The notes below the pieces were generated by a model. The model was not told the origin of the DNA. It searched no databases and saw nothing but the letters and a program-made list of their open reading frames with translations. DNA of 28,298 bases, taken from contig JAGHQL010000249.1 of NCBI GenBank assembly GCA_020080175.1, positions 1-28,298 on the forward strand, read 5' to 3'. Positions within the stretch are counted from its first letter, which is position 1. Each line of letters opens with the position of its first letter. The position numbers and the translations under genes were made by a program. The DNA is from Glutinoglossum americanum (taxonomy: Eukaryota; Ascomycota; Geoglossomycetes; Geoglossales; Geoglossaceae). Positions 1-9,083 of this stretch are shown in pieces.

Positions 1-252
1 GAAGGCATGGGGTCCAGACCATACATCAACACTGGACACGGTCAACAACTTGGGCAACCTCTACGCGGACCAGGGCAAGCTGGACGAGGCGGAGGAGATG
101 TACCAGCGGGCACTGCAAGGGAAGGAGAAGGCATGGGGTCCAGACCATACATCAACACTGGATACGGTCAACAACTTGGGCAACCTCTATGCGGACCAGG
201 GCAAGCTAGACGAGGTGGAGGAGATGTACCAGCGGGCACTGCAAGGGTACGA
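1..252 (+). repeat. Tandem 126-bp repeat, two near-identical TPR units
   Basis: Bases 1-126 and 127-252 align without gaps and differ at six positions by eye (about 95% identical). Each unit is exactly 42 codons, so gain or loss of units keeps the frame. The first unit may be the last of a longer array to the left of the window. Confidence 0.9.
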
Positions 253-469
253 GAAGGCTTTGGGTTCTGTACTCATTATCACCTATGTTCCTGCGTTGAA
301 CACAGCTGAGAATCTTGCTATGCTACTCTCTCAAATTGGTAGAGTGGGTGAAGCTAAGGAACTCTACTTGCGTGCTCAACATGGTATTGAAATAGTTTTT
401 GGATATCAGAGTAGACGGTACCAGGATCTCGCTATAGCCCTAGCAGGTTTAGGCACGGATGAGAGTTGA
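2..469 (+). CDS. TPR-repeat protein, 3' end only (5' cut by window edge)
   Basis: The frame is open from base 2 to the TGA at 467-469, so this is the C-terminal ~155 residues of a longer gene starting outside the window. It encodes kinesin-light-chain-type tetratricopeptide repeats with a 42-residue period; the recurring core is NLGNLYADQGKLDEAEEMYQ followed by RALQG and a WGPDHTSTLDTV linker. A last, more diverged repeat (NLAMLLSQIGRVGEAKELYL) and a short tail follow. Such arrays are the usual C-terminus of fungal NB-ARC or NACHT STAND proteins, where they act as the sensor or protein-binding part, but no nucleotide-binding domain is visible here, so that assignment is inference. A free-standing TPR protein is the alternative. 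Confidence 0.85.
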   Translation, partial: KAWGPDHTSTLDTVNNLGNLYADQGKLDEAEEMYQRALQGKEKAWGPDHTSTLDTVNNLGNLYADQGKLDEVEEMYQRALQGYEKALGSVLIITYVPALNTAENLAMLLSQIGRVGEAKELYLRAQHGIEIVFGYQSRRYQDLAIALAGLGTDES

Positions 470-1357
470 ATTTCCTATTCTTAGGCTTTATGATGGGTTT
501 TAACGCTTTAATAGAATACTCTAGAGTTAAAATATCCCCTAGGATAGGCATAGGAAGCTTATTGTAACGTAAATTTCCGTTTCACCAATAATTTGTTACA
601 GTAATGCGTAATTTACCCCATTCTTAGAACCCTATAGGTTAAAAAAAATATCAGGCTAAGTTCAGCTGTTGCCATAGCCACCACTAAAAGAAAGGCTACA
701 GGAAGTGGTATTATTACGTGAAAGAGCAGATTGGTTTAAGATCAAGATTCTTAACATCCCTAGGATCACGCCCCTCATTTGTCACTGCTCAATATCCTTT
801 GTTAAAATAAAGGCTAGTTTCAAAACTAGATGTTACTACGAAAGTACCATTGCCAATGAGACCAGTACTGCTTTACGTACGAGCATTTCCTCGGTGGTGG
901 ATTAACAAATAATCTCAGTGCGATCCTTCTCTGCACATCTAAAGCGGCATTTTTCTCACCCCACCGAGCTAACAGATTCTAGTTCGGTCACCCCCCCACC
1001 ATCCAGTGATGGCTCCTGAAGTCTGATATCAGCCCCTGCTTCAACAAAAGGGGCTCCAATCTCAGGAACGACCTCTCCTGAAAATACCTCACCTCGAGGA
1101 GCCAAAAATGCTCCCAAGCTAAACCCCTTTAGTGCAAGGGCTAAAACTAAGTCGGCGCGAGGATATCGATTGTCTGTTTGCGTATAGACCTGGTCGCTTT
1201 TAGATAGCCTTCTCCCAGGGGTAGCATGGGGGAGCTTTCAGCCGCATCGCCGCCTGGCTCTTGCAGGACAACATTGTCTTGTCGATTGCGGTCACTCGCA
1301 GTGACTTCGAGTTTTTCTTAGCAGCTCCAATGCAGTGCTGTCCTCCCATAGTTGGTC
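470..1357. other. Intergenic stretch, no intact gene
   Basis: After the TPR gene there is AT-rich DNA (about 470-900), then more GC-rich sequence. No ORF here has a recognisable domain apart from the faint ankyrin-like traces on the - strand listed separately. No transposon ends were found. Confidence 0.5.
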
Positions 1358-1359
1358 AT
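956..1359 (-). pseudogene. Possible ankyrin-repeat relic
   Basis: On the - strand, reading down from 1359, NYGRTALHWSC resembles the ankyrin-repeat start and is followed by a stop. In another frame, open from about 1225 to the stop at 956-958, the stretch EVVPEIGAPFVEAGADI resembles the end of an ankyrin repeat. No full repeat or gene model can be built. If real, this is a decayed ankyrin gene lying head to head with the MFS fragment. The open stretch could also be chance. Confidence 0.25.
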
Positions 1360-1909
1360 GATTTGCAAAAACGTTGTCACCTTCGATGAGTTTGAAAGGG
1401 GCACAGAGCTCGCCAGGGGTATGCTCGACGGCGAAGTGCGAATACCCTAACGATGCCTAGTGGAACACCTGCTAGATATCGGCCCAAAGGTCTCAATCCC
1501 TCTCACTGAGGCCGAAAAGGATGCTCTCACAATACAACGTCCCCGTGCCTTTTGGAATGAACCGAAGGAAATGCTACTAACGTTGATTGCTTGTTGTCTG
1601 GCATCATTGACGCAGGGTACGCTTGACCCTATCTCCAAGAGCCTAATGGGATAGCAAATGTTAACGCTAATCGCGAAACAGGCTGGGATCAGGTGGCAAA
1701 TGGTAATCTAGGTAGGCATCTAAGGTTAAGATTTAGTCTATAGTGCTTACGCCTATAGGATGGACTTGTGATTTCCGTGTGAATCCCGATATGAACAATT
1801 CGAACAGCCGTGACACCTGGATATTTGGTGCAATCCAAGCAATGCCATGGCTTTCAGCTGCGATTTTGGGATCCTATCTTTCGGATCCTGTGAGCGGGTA
1901 TATTGGCCG
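1358..1909 (+). pseudogene. MFS sugar-transporter 5' fragment with intact splice sites
   Basis: Four exons (1358-1418, 1461-1616, 1682-1711, 1759-about 1909) splice in frame with GT-AG introns of 42, 65 and 47 bp. They give about 132 residues: the cytosolic N-terminus (TFDEFERGTELAR, then EAEKDALTIQRPRAFW), the first membrane segment ending SLTQGWDQVANGNLGW, and the second (DTWIFGAIQAMPWLSAAILG, then SDPVSGYIGR). This matches the N-terminus of fungal sugar/H+ symporter-like MFS proteins of usually about 500-560 residues. After GYIGR the similarity stops abruptly and the frame runs into a TAG-free but unrelated tail ending at 2081. I could not find the remaining ten membrane segments downstream, so the gene appears truncated. 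A diverged intact gene with further introns is possible but less likely. Confidence 0.7.
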
Positions 1910-3050
1910 GTATAACTACATTCTTCTTGAGCCCCTGCGCTATGACTCGGACACCACTACGAGTCGGCTTCTTGTTATATTAAAGACTGTCCAATACTTC
2001 GAATATATAGCTTACTGTATATCAGGTGTGGTGCATTGTTCGTTGTGGCAATATTTAGGTAAGCTAGGGTATTTCCCATAATAATGCGTAACTAAACTCT
2101 GGATTCTGTCGCAGCTTCGCGTCTATGATTGGAGCTTCCCGTACAAATGATCGGTGGGTGCCAACACTCGGTGGGGGGTTCTGAGTATTTCACATGCCTA
2201 ACAGATTTTCAGGAAAGCCTTACTAGCTGCAAGATAAGGCGTTAAGTGATTTCGAGTTTCTGACCAGGAAACTCGAAGTCACGGCCGTGCTTCATGAGGA
2301 CAGTAACATCAGATGTACTCCGCAAGTACGCATCAAAAATGATTTCATTAGGACGGTCTTGTATCTTCTATGAGTTCCTTTGAAAGCAGATATCGTCAAG
2401 CCAATGTATGACCAATCTACGGCCACGCCAGTATCCATTTGTGTAGCAGCCCACCGAATTTTCAACAAGCTTCAACACGCATAGTCTAGTGGTGGTAGTG
2501 CCGCGCCACAATCTCCTCTCCAGCTTCTGTCACTTCTTTGAGCAGAAGACGCCCCTGGGGTCGTCCTTATTCCTATGAGCCTTAAGTGGCAAGCCGCTCC
2601 TCAGAATTGCCTCCGCTTAGGCAGCCTTTCCAGCAAGTGGCTGCTTGACCAGCGACAGGACGCTGTCATTTCATAAGCTCTTCCAAGAAACCCCGCCCCG
2701 CCTGGCTATTCTGCTAATTTTCAGTGCATCCTTTGCTGCTCTCTCTTATGATGGTAGGATCGAAACTAAGCTCTTCTTTACTCGTAGAAACCCTAAAATC
2801 GCTGGAACGAATGTCTGGCTATCTTTATTAATGTCGAATAATCGAGATGCGACCCACCGAGCCTGTCGAATTCTCACAGCCGCATGATTGAACCGCAGGG
2901 TGTAAAGCCCAAAACGAACCAGCGTCTGTCGTGTGCACCGGGTGTATAATCAAAGGGAGCGCAACAGTGCGAGAGTTTTGCTTGCCTCTCGATCCAGATC
3001 TTTATCTGTTAGGTTTCTCGCGGTGGACATCCTCAAACACACCCTGGCAC
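1910..3050. other. Patchwork sequence without a recognisable gene
   Basis: Between the MFS fragment and the AIG2-like gene, short open frames exist on both strands (for example 2645-2887 on +), but none shows a motif I recognise. A near-perfect 15-bp inverted repeat lies at 2246-2282. The stretch looks like decayed coding DNA rather than a clean promoter region. Confidence 0.45.
2246..2282. repeat. Inverted repeat, 15-bp arms, 7-bp loop
   Basis: Arms 2246-2260 (GTGATTTCGAGTTTC) and 2268-2282 (GAAACTCGAAGTCAC) are complementary at 14 of 15 positions around a 7-base loop. A third copy of the same word (14 of 15 bases of the arm complement) lies at 1301-1315. In the frame of the 2268 copy the word encodes KLEVTAVL, and on the - strand of the 1301 copy KLEVTA, so it may derive from repeat-coding sequence. 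Confidence 0.7.
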
Positions 3051-3059
3051 GAGGCTTAA

Positions 3060-3517
3060 GCATTAGATACAAGTTCATCTTTCGTCTTCAAACTGCACTT
3101 CACGTTGTTCTGCCAGCCTTTCAAGTGAAAGACACTGTCCCTCAGATCTCCCTCCTCAGCGTTCCGTTTGCCATCTTCTGGCTCGATTCTGCAAGCCGCG
3201 TTCCCGCAGTGATTTATCTCGTAAGCCTTTTAAAGTTCCACTTCCTCGGGTGATTGGGCTTCGTAAACCATGCCATGGACCGTCGCACCCAAGGGACCGT
3301 CTAAGAGAGCTGGGTATTGGTCCCAGAGCATGCAGCAATATCCGATAATTCTAGCAGGCAACAGCACTGGCGGATCTTGAAGGTTCAAGGCCTTAACAAG
3401 CGTTGCAGGATCCATTAAAGTGCCATAGAAAAAGTAGAGTTCCTTGCGAAAGGCATGGAACGGGCGGTCTAGATCAGCTTCACGGATGAGTTCTCCATTG
3501 AGAAACATGCGTGCCAT
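3060..3517 (-). pseudogene. AIG2-like gamma-glutamylcyclotransferase-fold gene with in-frame stop
   Basis: The frame from ATG at 3517 encodes an AIG2/GGACT-like domain: YFFYGTLMDPATL is the family's glycine-loop signature, followed by LLPARIIGYCCMLWDQYPAL and GATVHGMVYEAQSPEEVEL. A TAA at 3230-3232 then interrupts it, but the same frame continues at once with family-like sequence (KAYEINH, then ACRIEPEDGKR, then EEGDLRDSVFHLKGWQNN) to a TAA at 3060. The interruption sits in the conserved region after the YE-motif helix, and the segment after EDGKR seems shorter than usual. The family cyclises gamma-glutamyl groups or is uncharacterised in fungi. I read this as a recent pseudogene of the host; a sequencing error at the stop cannot be excluded. 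It has no intron that would remove the stop. Confidence 0.75.
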
Positions 3518-4630
3518 TATCTTTGCCGGATGTGGTAACTGCCTGAGACTTAGTCAGCAAATATCTCATTCTGTGTGTTCGATGCTAGAGTGCGTCCTTG
3601 CAGCTTACTTGAATGGTAGGTCACCCAGGGACTGACTTGGTCAAATTTAACTGATGACATTACTCGAGCAGGGGTATGATCAGGGAGATGATATTATTAA
3701 CAAGATTACAGAAGTGGCTCTCCAAACCAATGTCCTGAACTGGCCGTAGTTCGTCAGCAGTGTAAATCAGAAAGTGCTGTAGCCGGTGATGTGGACGATG
3801 TAGTGTAGAGATATGTTGTTGACTAGTATATGCCAGGAGCCAGGTAGGAGAGGAAGTATTGGTGGTTCTACTTTTTTCCTCTTGGGGGGGGTTTAAAGCT
3901 TAAGGTAGTTGAAAATCTGGCGTCTGAAAAAATTCTTATTTCTTAAGTTTACTGGAGAACGAGGATAGTGTGCCCAAACCATGTTGGAGTGGGTGGCTTG
4001 CAATGGGTGGGGTATACAGAGGCTCACACCAAAAGTAACTGGACTCTTAACTAGAACCAGTTAAGCGAAATGCTGCTTTGAGGGGGCTCAGCTTTTCCTA
4101 GTGGGGGGTAGGCTTAACTAGATTTTGGTGTGGTAATGCCTAAACGAAGCCTAAAGAGATGTCTTAAAACTTTTGGTGCGGGCCTCTGTAGGTGTGGTTG
4201 ATAAAGAAACCCCAGTCCCCGCTGTCAGGGGTGCAGCTATTGGCCGCCACATACCGCTTAGGCTAAGCGGCATACTTCTTATTCCATATAGAGCCATAGC
4301 GTTGCCGATCCCGCACATGGATCCTCAAGGTTAAAGGGCTCGCCCACCCACTTTCTAGAATCGCTAGCATTAATCCTATACATGATTCCATATACTGCCA
4401 TTGCTGCTTCGTACTCACGCCCGCCTTGTGCGACTGTTACGGTATTAGCCAAGGTATTAGCAGATCTTATATGCCATATGCAAATCCACCCTCACGACTC
4501 TCAAGTGAAGTAGTAATGTGAAGTTGTGAGGCGGCATATCTCCAAGAATGGTTCTGAGAAGTTACAGTAAAATCAGACTGCTTAATTATCACAACAGTTA
4601 CGGAACTTATTTGGTGCAGCTGTTTTCGGA
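3518..4630. other. Intergenic stretch holding a MITE
   Basis: Apart from the MITE at 4017-4188, this stretch between the AIG2-like gene and the F-box gene shows no coding motif on either strand. It has a run of eight G at about 3884-3891 and an 8-bp-arm palindrome CCGCTTAGGCTAAGCGG near 4255-4271. Confidence 0.5.
4017..4188. mobile_element. Short non-autonomous DNA transposon (MITE), Tc1/mariner-type ends
   Basis: Left end CAGAGGCTCACACCAAAAGT (4017-4036) and right end ACTTTTGGTGCGGGCCTCTG (4169-4188) are terminal inverted repeats, 18 of 20 positions complementary. The element is flanked on both sides by TA (4015-4016 and 4189-4190), the target-site duplication of Tc1/mariner/pogo transposons. 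At 172 bp it has no room for a transposase, so it would be mobilised in trans. Inside it, CTTAACTAGA occurs twice (4045-4054 and 4113-4122), and a second inner pair of the words CACACCAAAA and TTTTGGTGTG is present. I saw no other copy in the window. Confidence 0.75.
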
Positions 4631-5542
4631 TTATAGAATCAGACGCCCTCTGGAGAATTCCTTCAACATTTCTACCACTCTCCAATGACGGTACATGATG
4701 GCCCCTTGCGCAGCAGTTCTGTTGTCATTGTCTAGAGTGTGTGCCTCAGCACCCGCTCTGAGTAACAGCTCCGTAGCATCCACATGTCCAGACCGAGCTG
4801 CATAATGCAGAGCAGTCCAACCATGGAAGCCTCTGAAGTTAACATCCACATGAGCCCCCACCAACTCTCTCATGATTGAGACGTGTCCATAGCGTGCCGC
4901 CACATGTAATGGTGTCCATTGGTGATAGCTCTTAGCATCCACGTTGGTCCCAGCCTGTAGCAGTTTCCGCACGCTGATAAGACAGTTATTGCGTGCTGCG
5001 GCGTGCAGGGCGGTCTCACCGGACACATCTCGACAATTCACCGGGGCGCCCGCGCTCAGCAAGCGCTGGATCGCGAGATCATAGCATATTGCTGCCGCGC
5101 GATGCATGTGAATGCTGGCTCTCGATTGTATCTCTAGGACCAGTATTTTGTAAAGGTACGGCACGAGAACGTCATTGAAGCCACGACATGCTTGCCGAAG
5201 ATAAAGAAGGTCGCTCTTACTCATGATCTAAATATGAGTCTAAGTGTTCGCTCATATAGAGTCCAGCATATCTGAAGTATGAAAAGGGATGAGAACCTTT
5301 GCCAACAAACAGAGAATATCGAAAGGAATATTCCCAAAATGAGAGTTGGACACGGCGCCACCGCACTTATACACGATCGTATCCCCACCGCTGCTGAAGC
5401 CATCATCGAAATTACATATATTTTCCTTCTCAGCGGCGTTTTCTGTATTGCGTGGTTTGCGTGACAGCCAAAGAGTGCTAGCAGTATTCGATACACCGCC
5501 TACCCCTGAACCAGAGTCCATCGCAAAAGGAATCCAGGCCAA
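4631..5542 (-). CDS. F-box protein with ankyrin repeats
   Basis: Two exons (5542-5297 and 5227-4631) joined by a 69-bp intron (5228-5296) give 280 residues and a whole number of codons. Joining them restores an F-box across the junction: NIPFDILCLLAK from exon 1 and IMSKSDLLYLRQACRGF from exon 2 (about residues 70-110). Four to five ankyrin repeats follow, with clear cores GETALHAAARNN, WTPLHVAARYGHVSIMRELV and WTALHYAARSGHVDATELLL. F-box proteins recruit substrates to SCF ubiquitin ligases through Skp1, and ankyrin repeats would bind the target; the target is unknown. The donor GTTCTC is weak, so the exact junction is less certain than the F-box reading. A second in-frame ATG lies seven codons into exon 1. 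Fungi carry many such genes in variable regions. Confidence 0.75.
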
Positions 5543-6531
5543 CGGTGGAGTCTTTTGCGTTCACTAGAGGAGCATAGATCGCGAACACCTCGACCGTGCT
5601 TGATATACAGCCGTTTGCACATTGCGGGGTGATTGGGTCTGTGCATCTCGCGCTCGCGGAGATCTTTTCTCCCGAGGAACTTTTCTTTTTCCCAGGAAAA
5701 TCATTCCCCATTATAAATCCTGAGATCTTATCTCTTTACGGTTTTCATGTCCATCTTCCGAACGGTCTCGACGAATTTAAGCCTCCGTGACTCATTCCTC
5801 CCGTCAAGACTCGACTACTCCAACCTGAATGAATGCGTGACTCAAATAACCGGTCCAGCCACCTTGTTAGTTATGCTGACACGTGACTATAATCTAACTT
5901 TACCAGGCCTATCTGATCATCTAATCTATTGCCCAGGCAAAATAGATTAAATGGTCGAATATAGAGCGACATCTATCGCAATAATTGAACGTCTAGACTA
6001 CCCCAGCCTTAAACGCTTTAGCGTTACGTCATTGTACGTACAAAAGTTGTCGAGTTAGACGAGCTAATACACATCAACTCCCTTGTATTCACTAGTAGCT
6101 TGTCGAGATCTAAACTGGCAAACTCACCGCATTATCGGTCCGGGTGGTATGTTTGGCGTCATCCGCGAGCCCTGTCTATTCGCCGGTTAATTCGCTCTCG
6201 TATGACAGAAAATGTTCAAATCCGATTCGTTCTCAATACGGTTCACAATCCGTATTCGTCTTATCGCTATGGCTTCCGCTGAATAATGCTATGAAGCCTA
6301 GACTCTAGCCCTTATTGTAAGCCGTGAGGATAGTACGGCGGTGCGCCCTTCGACTTCTGTCCGGTTGGTGACAGCGATCATTCCACAGAACGCTTCCGGG
6401 TGTCTGTAAAGACATGCGAGATTCTAGTATTATTCTTCAAGTATGCCGCCGTATCAAACGAAAACGAGCCTACACCAACGTTACCCAACAAATTTCGTTT
6501 TCAAAACTTTGTTCTTCGGACTTCTGAAGAA
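5543..6531. other. Divergent intergenic region, F-box gene and ABC transporter
   Basis: This 989-bp stretch separates two gene starts reading away from each other and should hold both promoters. No convincing ORF was found. Visible structures are an inverted repeat TAATCTATT (5922-5930) with AATAGATTA (5941-5949), whose loop can itself pair GCC with GGC, and a small palindrome AACGCTTTAGCGTT near 6011-6024. Confidence 0.5.
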
Positions 6532-8855
6532 ATGACAGAGCCAAAATTGGAGAGTGGCAATGCTGCCAACGATGATCTCGAATGCGGGGAGGATGGTGCA
6601 CATCTGGACAATGCCACCCTTGGCGCGTTCTCCTGGCAGAAGGTCACCGTCACCGTGAAGGACCACAAAACGAAACAGGCAAAGGAGATCCTGTCTAATG
6701 TGAATGGATGCATTAAGGCTGGTTAGTTTATTTATTGTTCATTATGAATAACCCAACACATGGGATATATCCCCGTTTTCCTTGGGAGACTGATAGTGGA
6801 CTTAATTCGATACTTGCAGGGGAGCTCCTGGCGCTTATAGGTCCGTCGGGCAGTGGAAAGACGACACTGCTAAATGTGCTAGCACATCGAGAGGCCACAT
6901 CGGGAGCGAAGGTTGAGAGCTTTATACTTGTGGATGGGACGAAGCCGTCGTTGAAGGCGTTTCAGAGGCTAAGCTCCTACGTGGAGCAAGAAGATGCGCT
7001 AATAGGGTCGTTGACTGTCCGAGAGACGCTCTATTTCGCTGCGTGTCTGTCTCTTCCGAGGCTAGTTAGAGGGCTTTTTCTATCTAATCATATCCTTCGG
7101 AAAAAGAAGAGGTAATTACTGACGAAATTGACAGCTCGGTCACTGCCGGAGAACGTACACGACGCATTGACAGCTTGCTCGGTGCCTTTGGGTTGCATGG
7201 TCAAGCCCAAACATTGATTGGCACGCCGGTTCGCAAGGGGATTAGTGGAGGGCAGAAGCGCCGCGTCAGTGTGGCCAGCCAGCTCATCACGAGCCCGAAG
7301 ATTTTGTTCCTCGATGAGCCGACCAGTGGATTGGATTCAGCGGCCAGCTATGAGGTCATGTCTTTTATCAGGACAGTGGCGAAACAGCACAATGTGCGTT
7401 TACTATTGACATACTATGATAGGTCCCATCGTTGACATGAAACTCTATAGTTACTTGTGATTGCGAGCATCCATCAGCCGTCGACGTCGACTTTCAAATT
7501 ATTCGACAAGTTGCTTTTGTTGTCCGCTGGCAAGACCTGCTACTACGGACCGGTTCATCAAGTCAAACCCTACTTCGACGGTCTGGGATTCCCACTTCCT
7601 ATTATGATGAACCCCGCGGAGTTTCTCCTGGAACAAACGAACGTCGACTTTGCTCGTGACCGCGAACATGCCTGTTTCCGGCTTGGAAAGATACAAGACT
7701 CGTGGGCGAATTCCCCCGAGGCATTGGCAGTGCTAAACCAGATCGGCCAACGTCGGGAGGAGATGGAACAGCAGGGGTTCAGTTCTGAAGAACCTCTCCG
7801 AAGTAACAAATACCTTGTTGTGGTCACTCTACTGCATCGTTCGTTCATCAAGAGCTATAGAGATGTTGTTGCGTATGGGATTCGGTTTGTCATGTATACA
7901 GGGCTTGCCATCATGATGGGAACCATTTGGCTACGCCTGGATACGTCACAGGGGTCTATTCAGCCATTCATCAATGCAATCGTATGTGTTTGGATTCCTC
8001 ATAATAGAGAAGAAAGTCTATGCTAATTTGCAGTTCTTTGGTTCGGCGTTCATGTCCTTTATGGCGGTGGCCTATGTACCTGCATTCCTTGAAGACCGGG
8101 GTACATTCATCAAGGAGAGGGCCAATGGACTTTACGGAGCCACATCCTTCATGATTACCAACTTCCTCATCGGTATGCCATATCTATGTAAGTGGTTCTT
8201 CAACATTCCATTCGATTTACATGCAAATACAGCCATCTAACCCTAGACACTCTCAACAGTCACCATAGCGGTCATTTTCTCTGTCCTCAGCTACTGGCTC
8301 GCCAACTTCCACCCCACCGCCACCAGTTTCCTGACCTACATTATGTGGCTCTTCATCGATCTCCTCGCGGCTGAATCCCTTGTCGTCCTCATCTCCTCCC
8401 TCTTCCCCAACTTTGTGGTCTCCCTCGCCCTTGTCGCCTTCGCCAATGGTCTCTGGATGTGTGTCGGGGGGTTTCTAGTGAATCCCACCATCCTCAATGT
8501 TTTCTGGCGCTACGTCTTTCACTATATTGATTACGTATGGACCCCTATCCCTTCAAATACTAATCGTGTAATCGTGGAACAAGTAAAAAGCATGAGTTAC
8601 TGACTTTCAAAACAGCAAACGTGGGTCTTCCAAGGCATGATGGTCAACGAATTCGCCCACCGTGAGTACAGCTGCGGCATCGGTTGCACATGCATGTACC
8701 AAACAGACCTCGCCCCTAAGTGCATGATCGCTGGAACAGGCGTGCTGGATGCGTATGGCTATACACAGGGGAGGACGGCCAAGTGGGTTGGGATCTTACT
8801 GGGGATCGTGGTGGGATATCGGATGTTGGGGTGGGTGGTGTTGCAGAGGTCGTAA
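6532..8855 (+). CDS. ABCG-type (White-like) ABC half-transporter
   Basis: Seven exons (6532-6721, 6820-7060, 7135-7393, 7451-7981, 8034-8187, 8260-8534, 8616-8855) splice to exactly 629 residues. The ATP-binding domain comes first and is intact: Walker A GPSGSGKTT (residues 71-79), Q-loop YVEQED, signature ISGGQKRR (180-187), Walker B ILFLDEPTSGLD (from 200) and H-loop IASIHQP (His238). About six membrane segments follow, with an extracellular cysteine-rich loop (YSCGIGCTCMYQTD) before the last one, as in ABCG proteins. Such half-transporters dimerise and export lipids, sterols or toxic compounds; the substrate here is unknown. Intron 2 (7061-7134) must begin with GC for the frame to hold: AG|GCTAGT, with branch point CTGAC 12 bases before its AG. 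The other introns are GT-AG, 53-98 bp approximately. The start is the first in-frame ATG that leaves a short acidic N-terminus. Confidence 0.9.
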
Positions 8856-9083
8856 GGCTGGGAAGGATGAGTGACGCGGTTATTTGGTGTGGAGGCAGAT
8901 CGATTTTTCGAGAGAACTCTCTTTACCATTTTTTAGTTACCCAAGTTTCAAGTCAATCGGACATCCACTGCTACTCCCTATCTAGAAGGATACTTGGGGC
9001 CGTTGAGATTAGGCTTATTAGCCTTGAACGCGACGTAGATTTGTACTCTGTGAACACACATCTCGCCTATATATCCCTAGACT

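Noticed and set aside
705-905. 66-codon frame on the + strand
   Set aside because: No recognisable motif, AT-rich surroundings and no exon to join.
2645-2887. 80-codon frame on the + strand, considered as a missing part of the MFS transporter
   Set aside because: Its one hydrophobic stretch does not match any MFS segment, and no splice path links it to the 5' fragment.
7112-7134. GTAATT...CAG as the second intron of the ABC transporter
   Set aside because: It would be only 23 bp, too short to splice, and would keep a non-homologous insertion in the protein.
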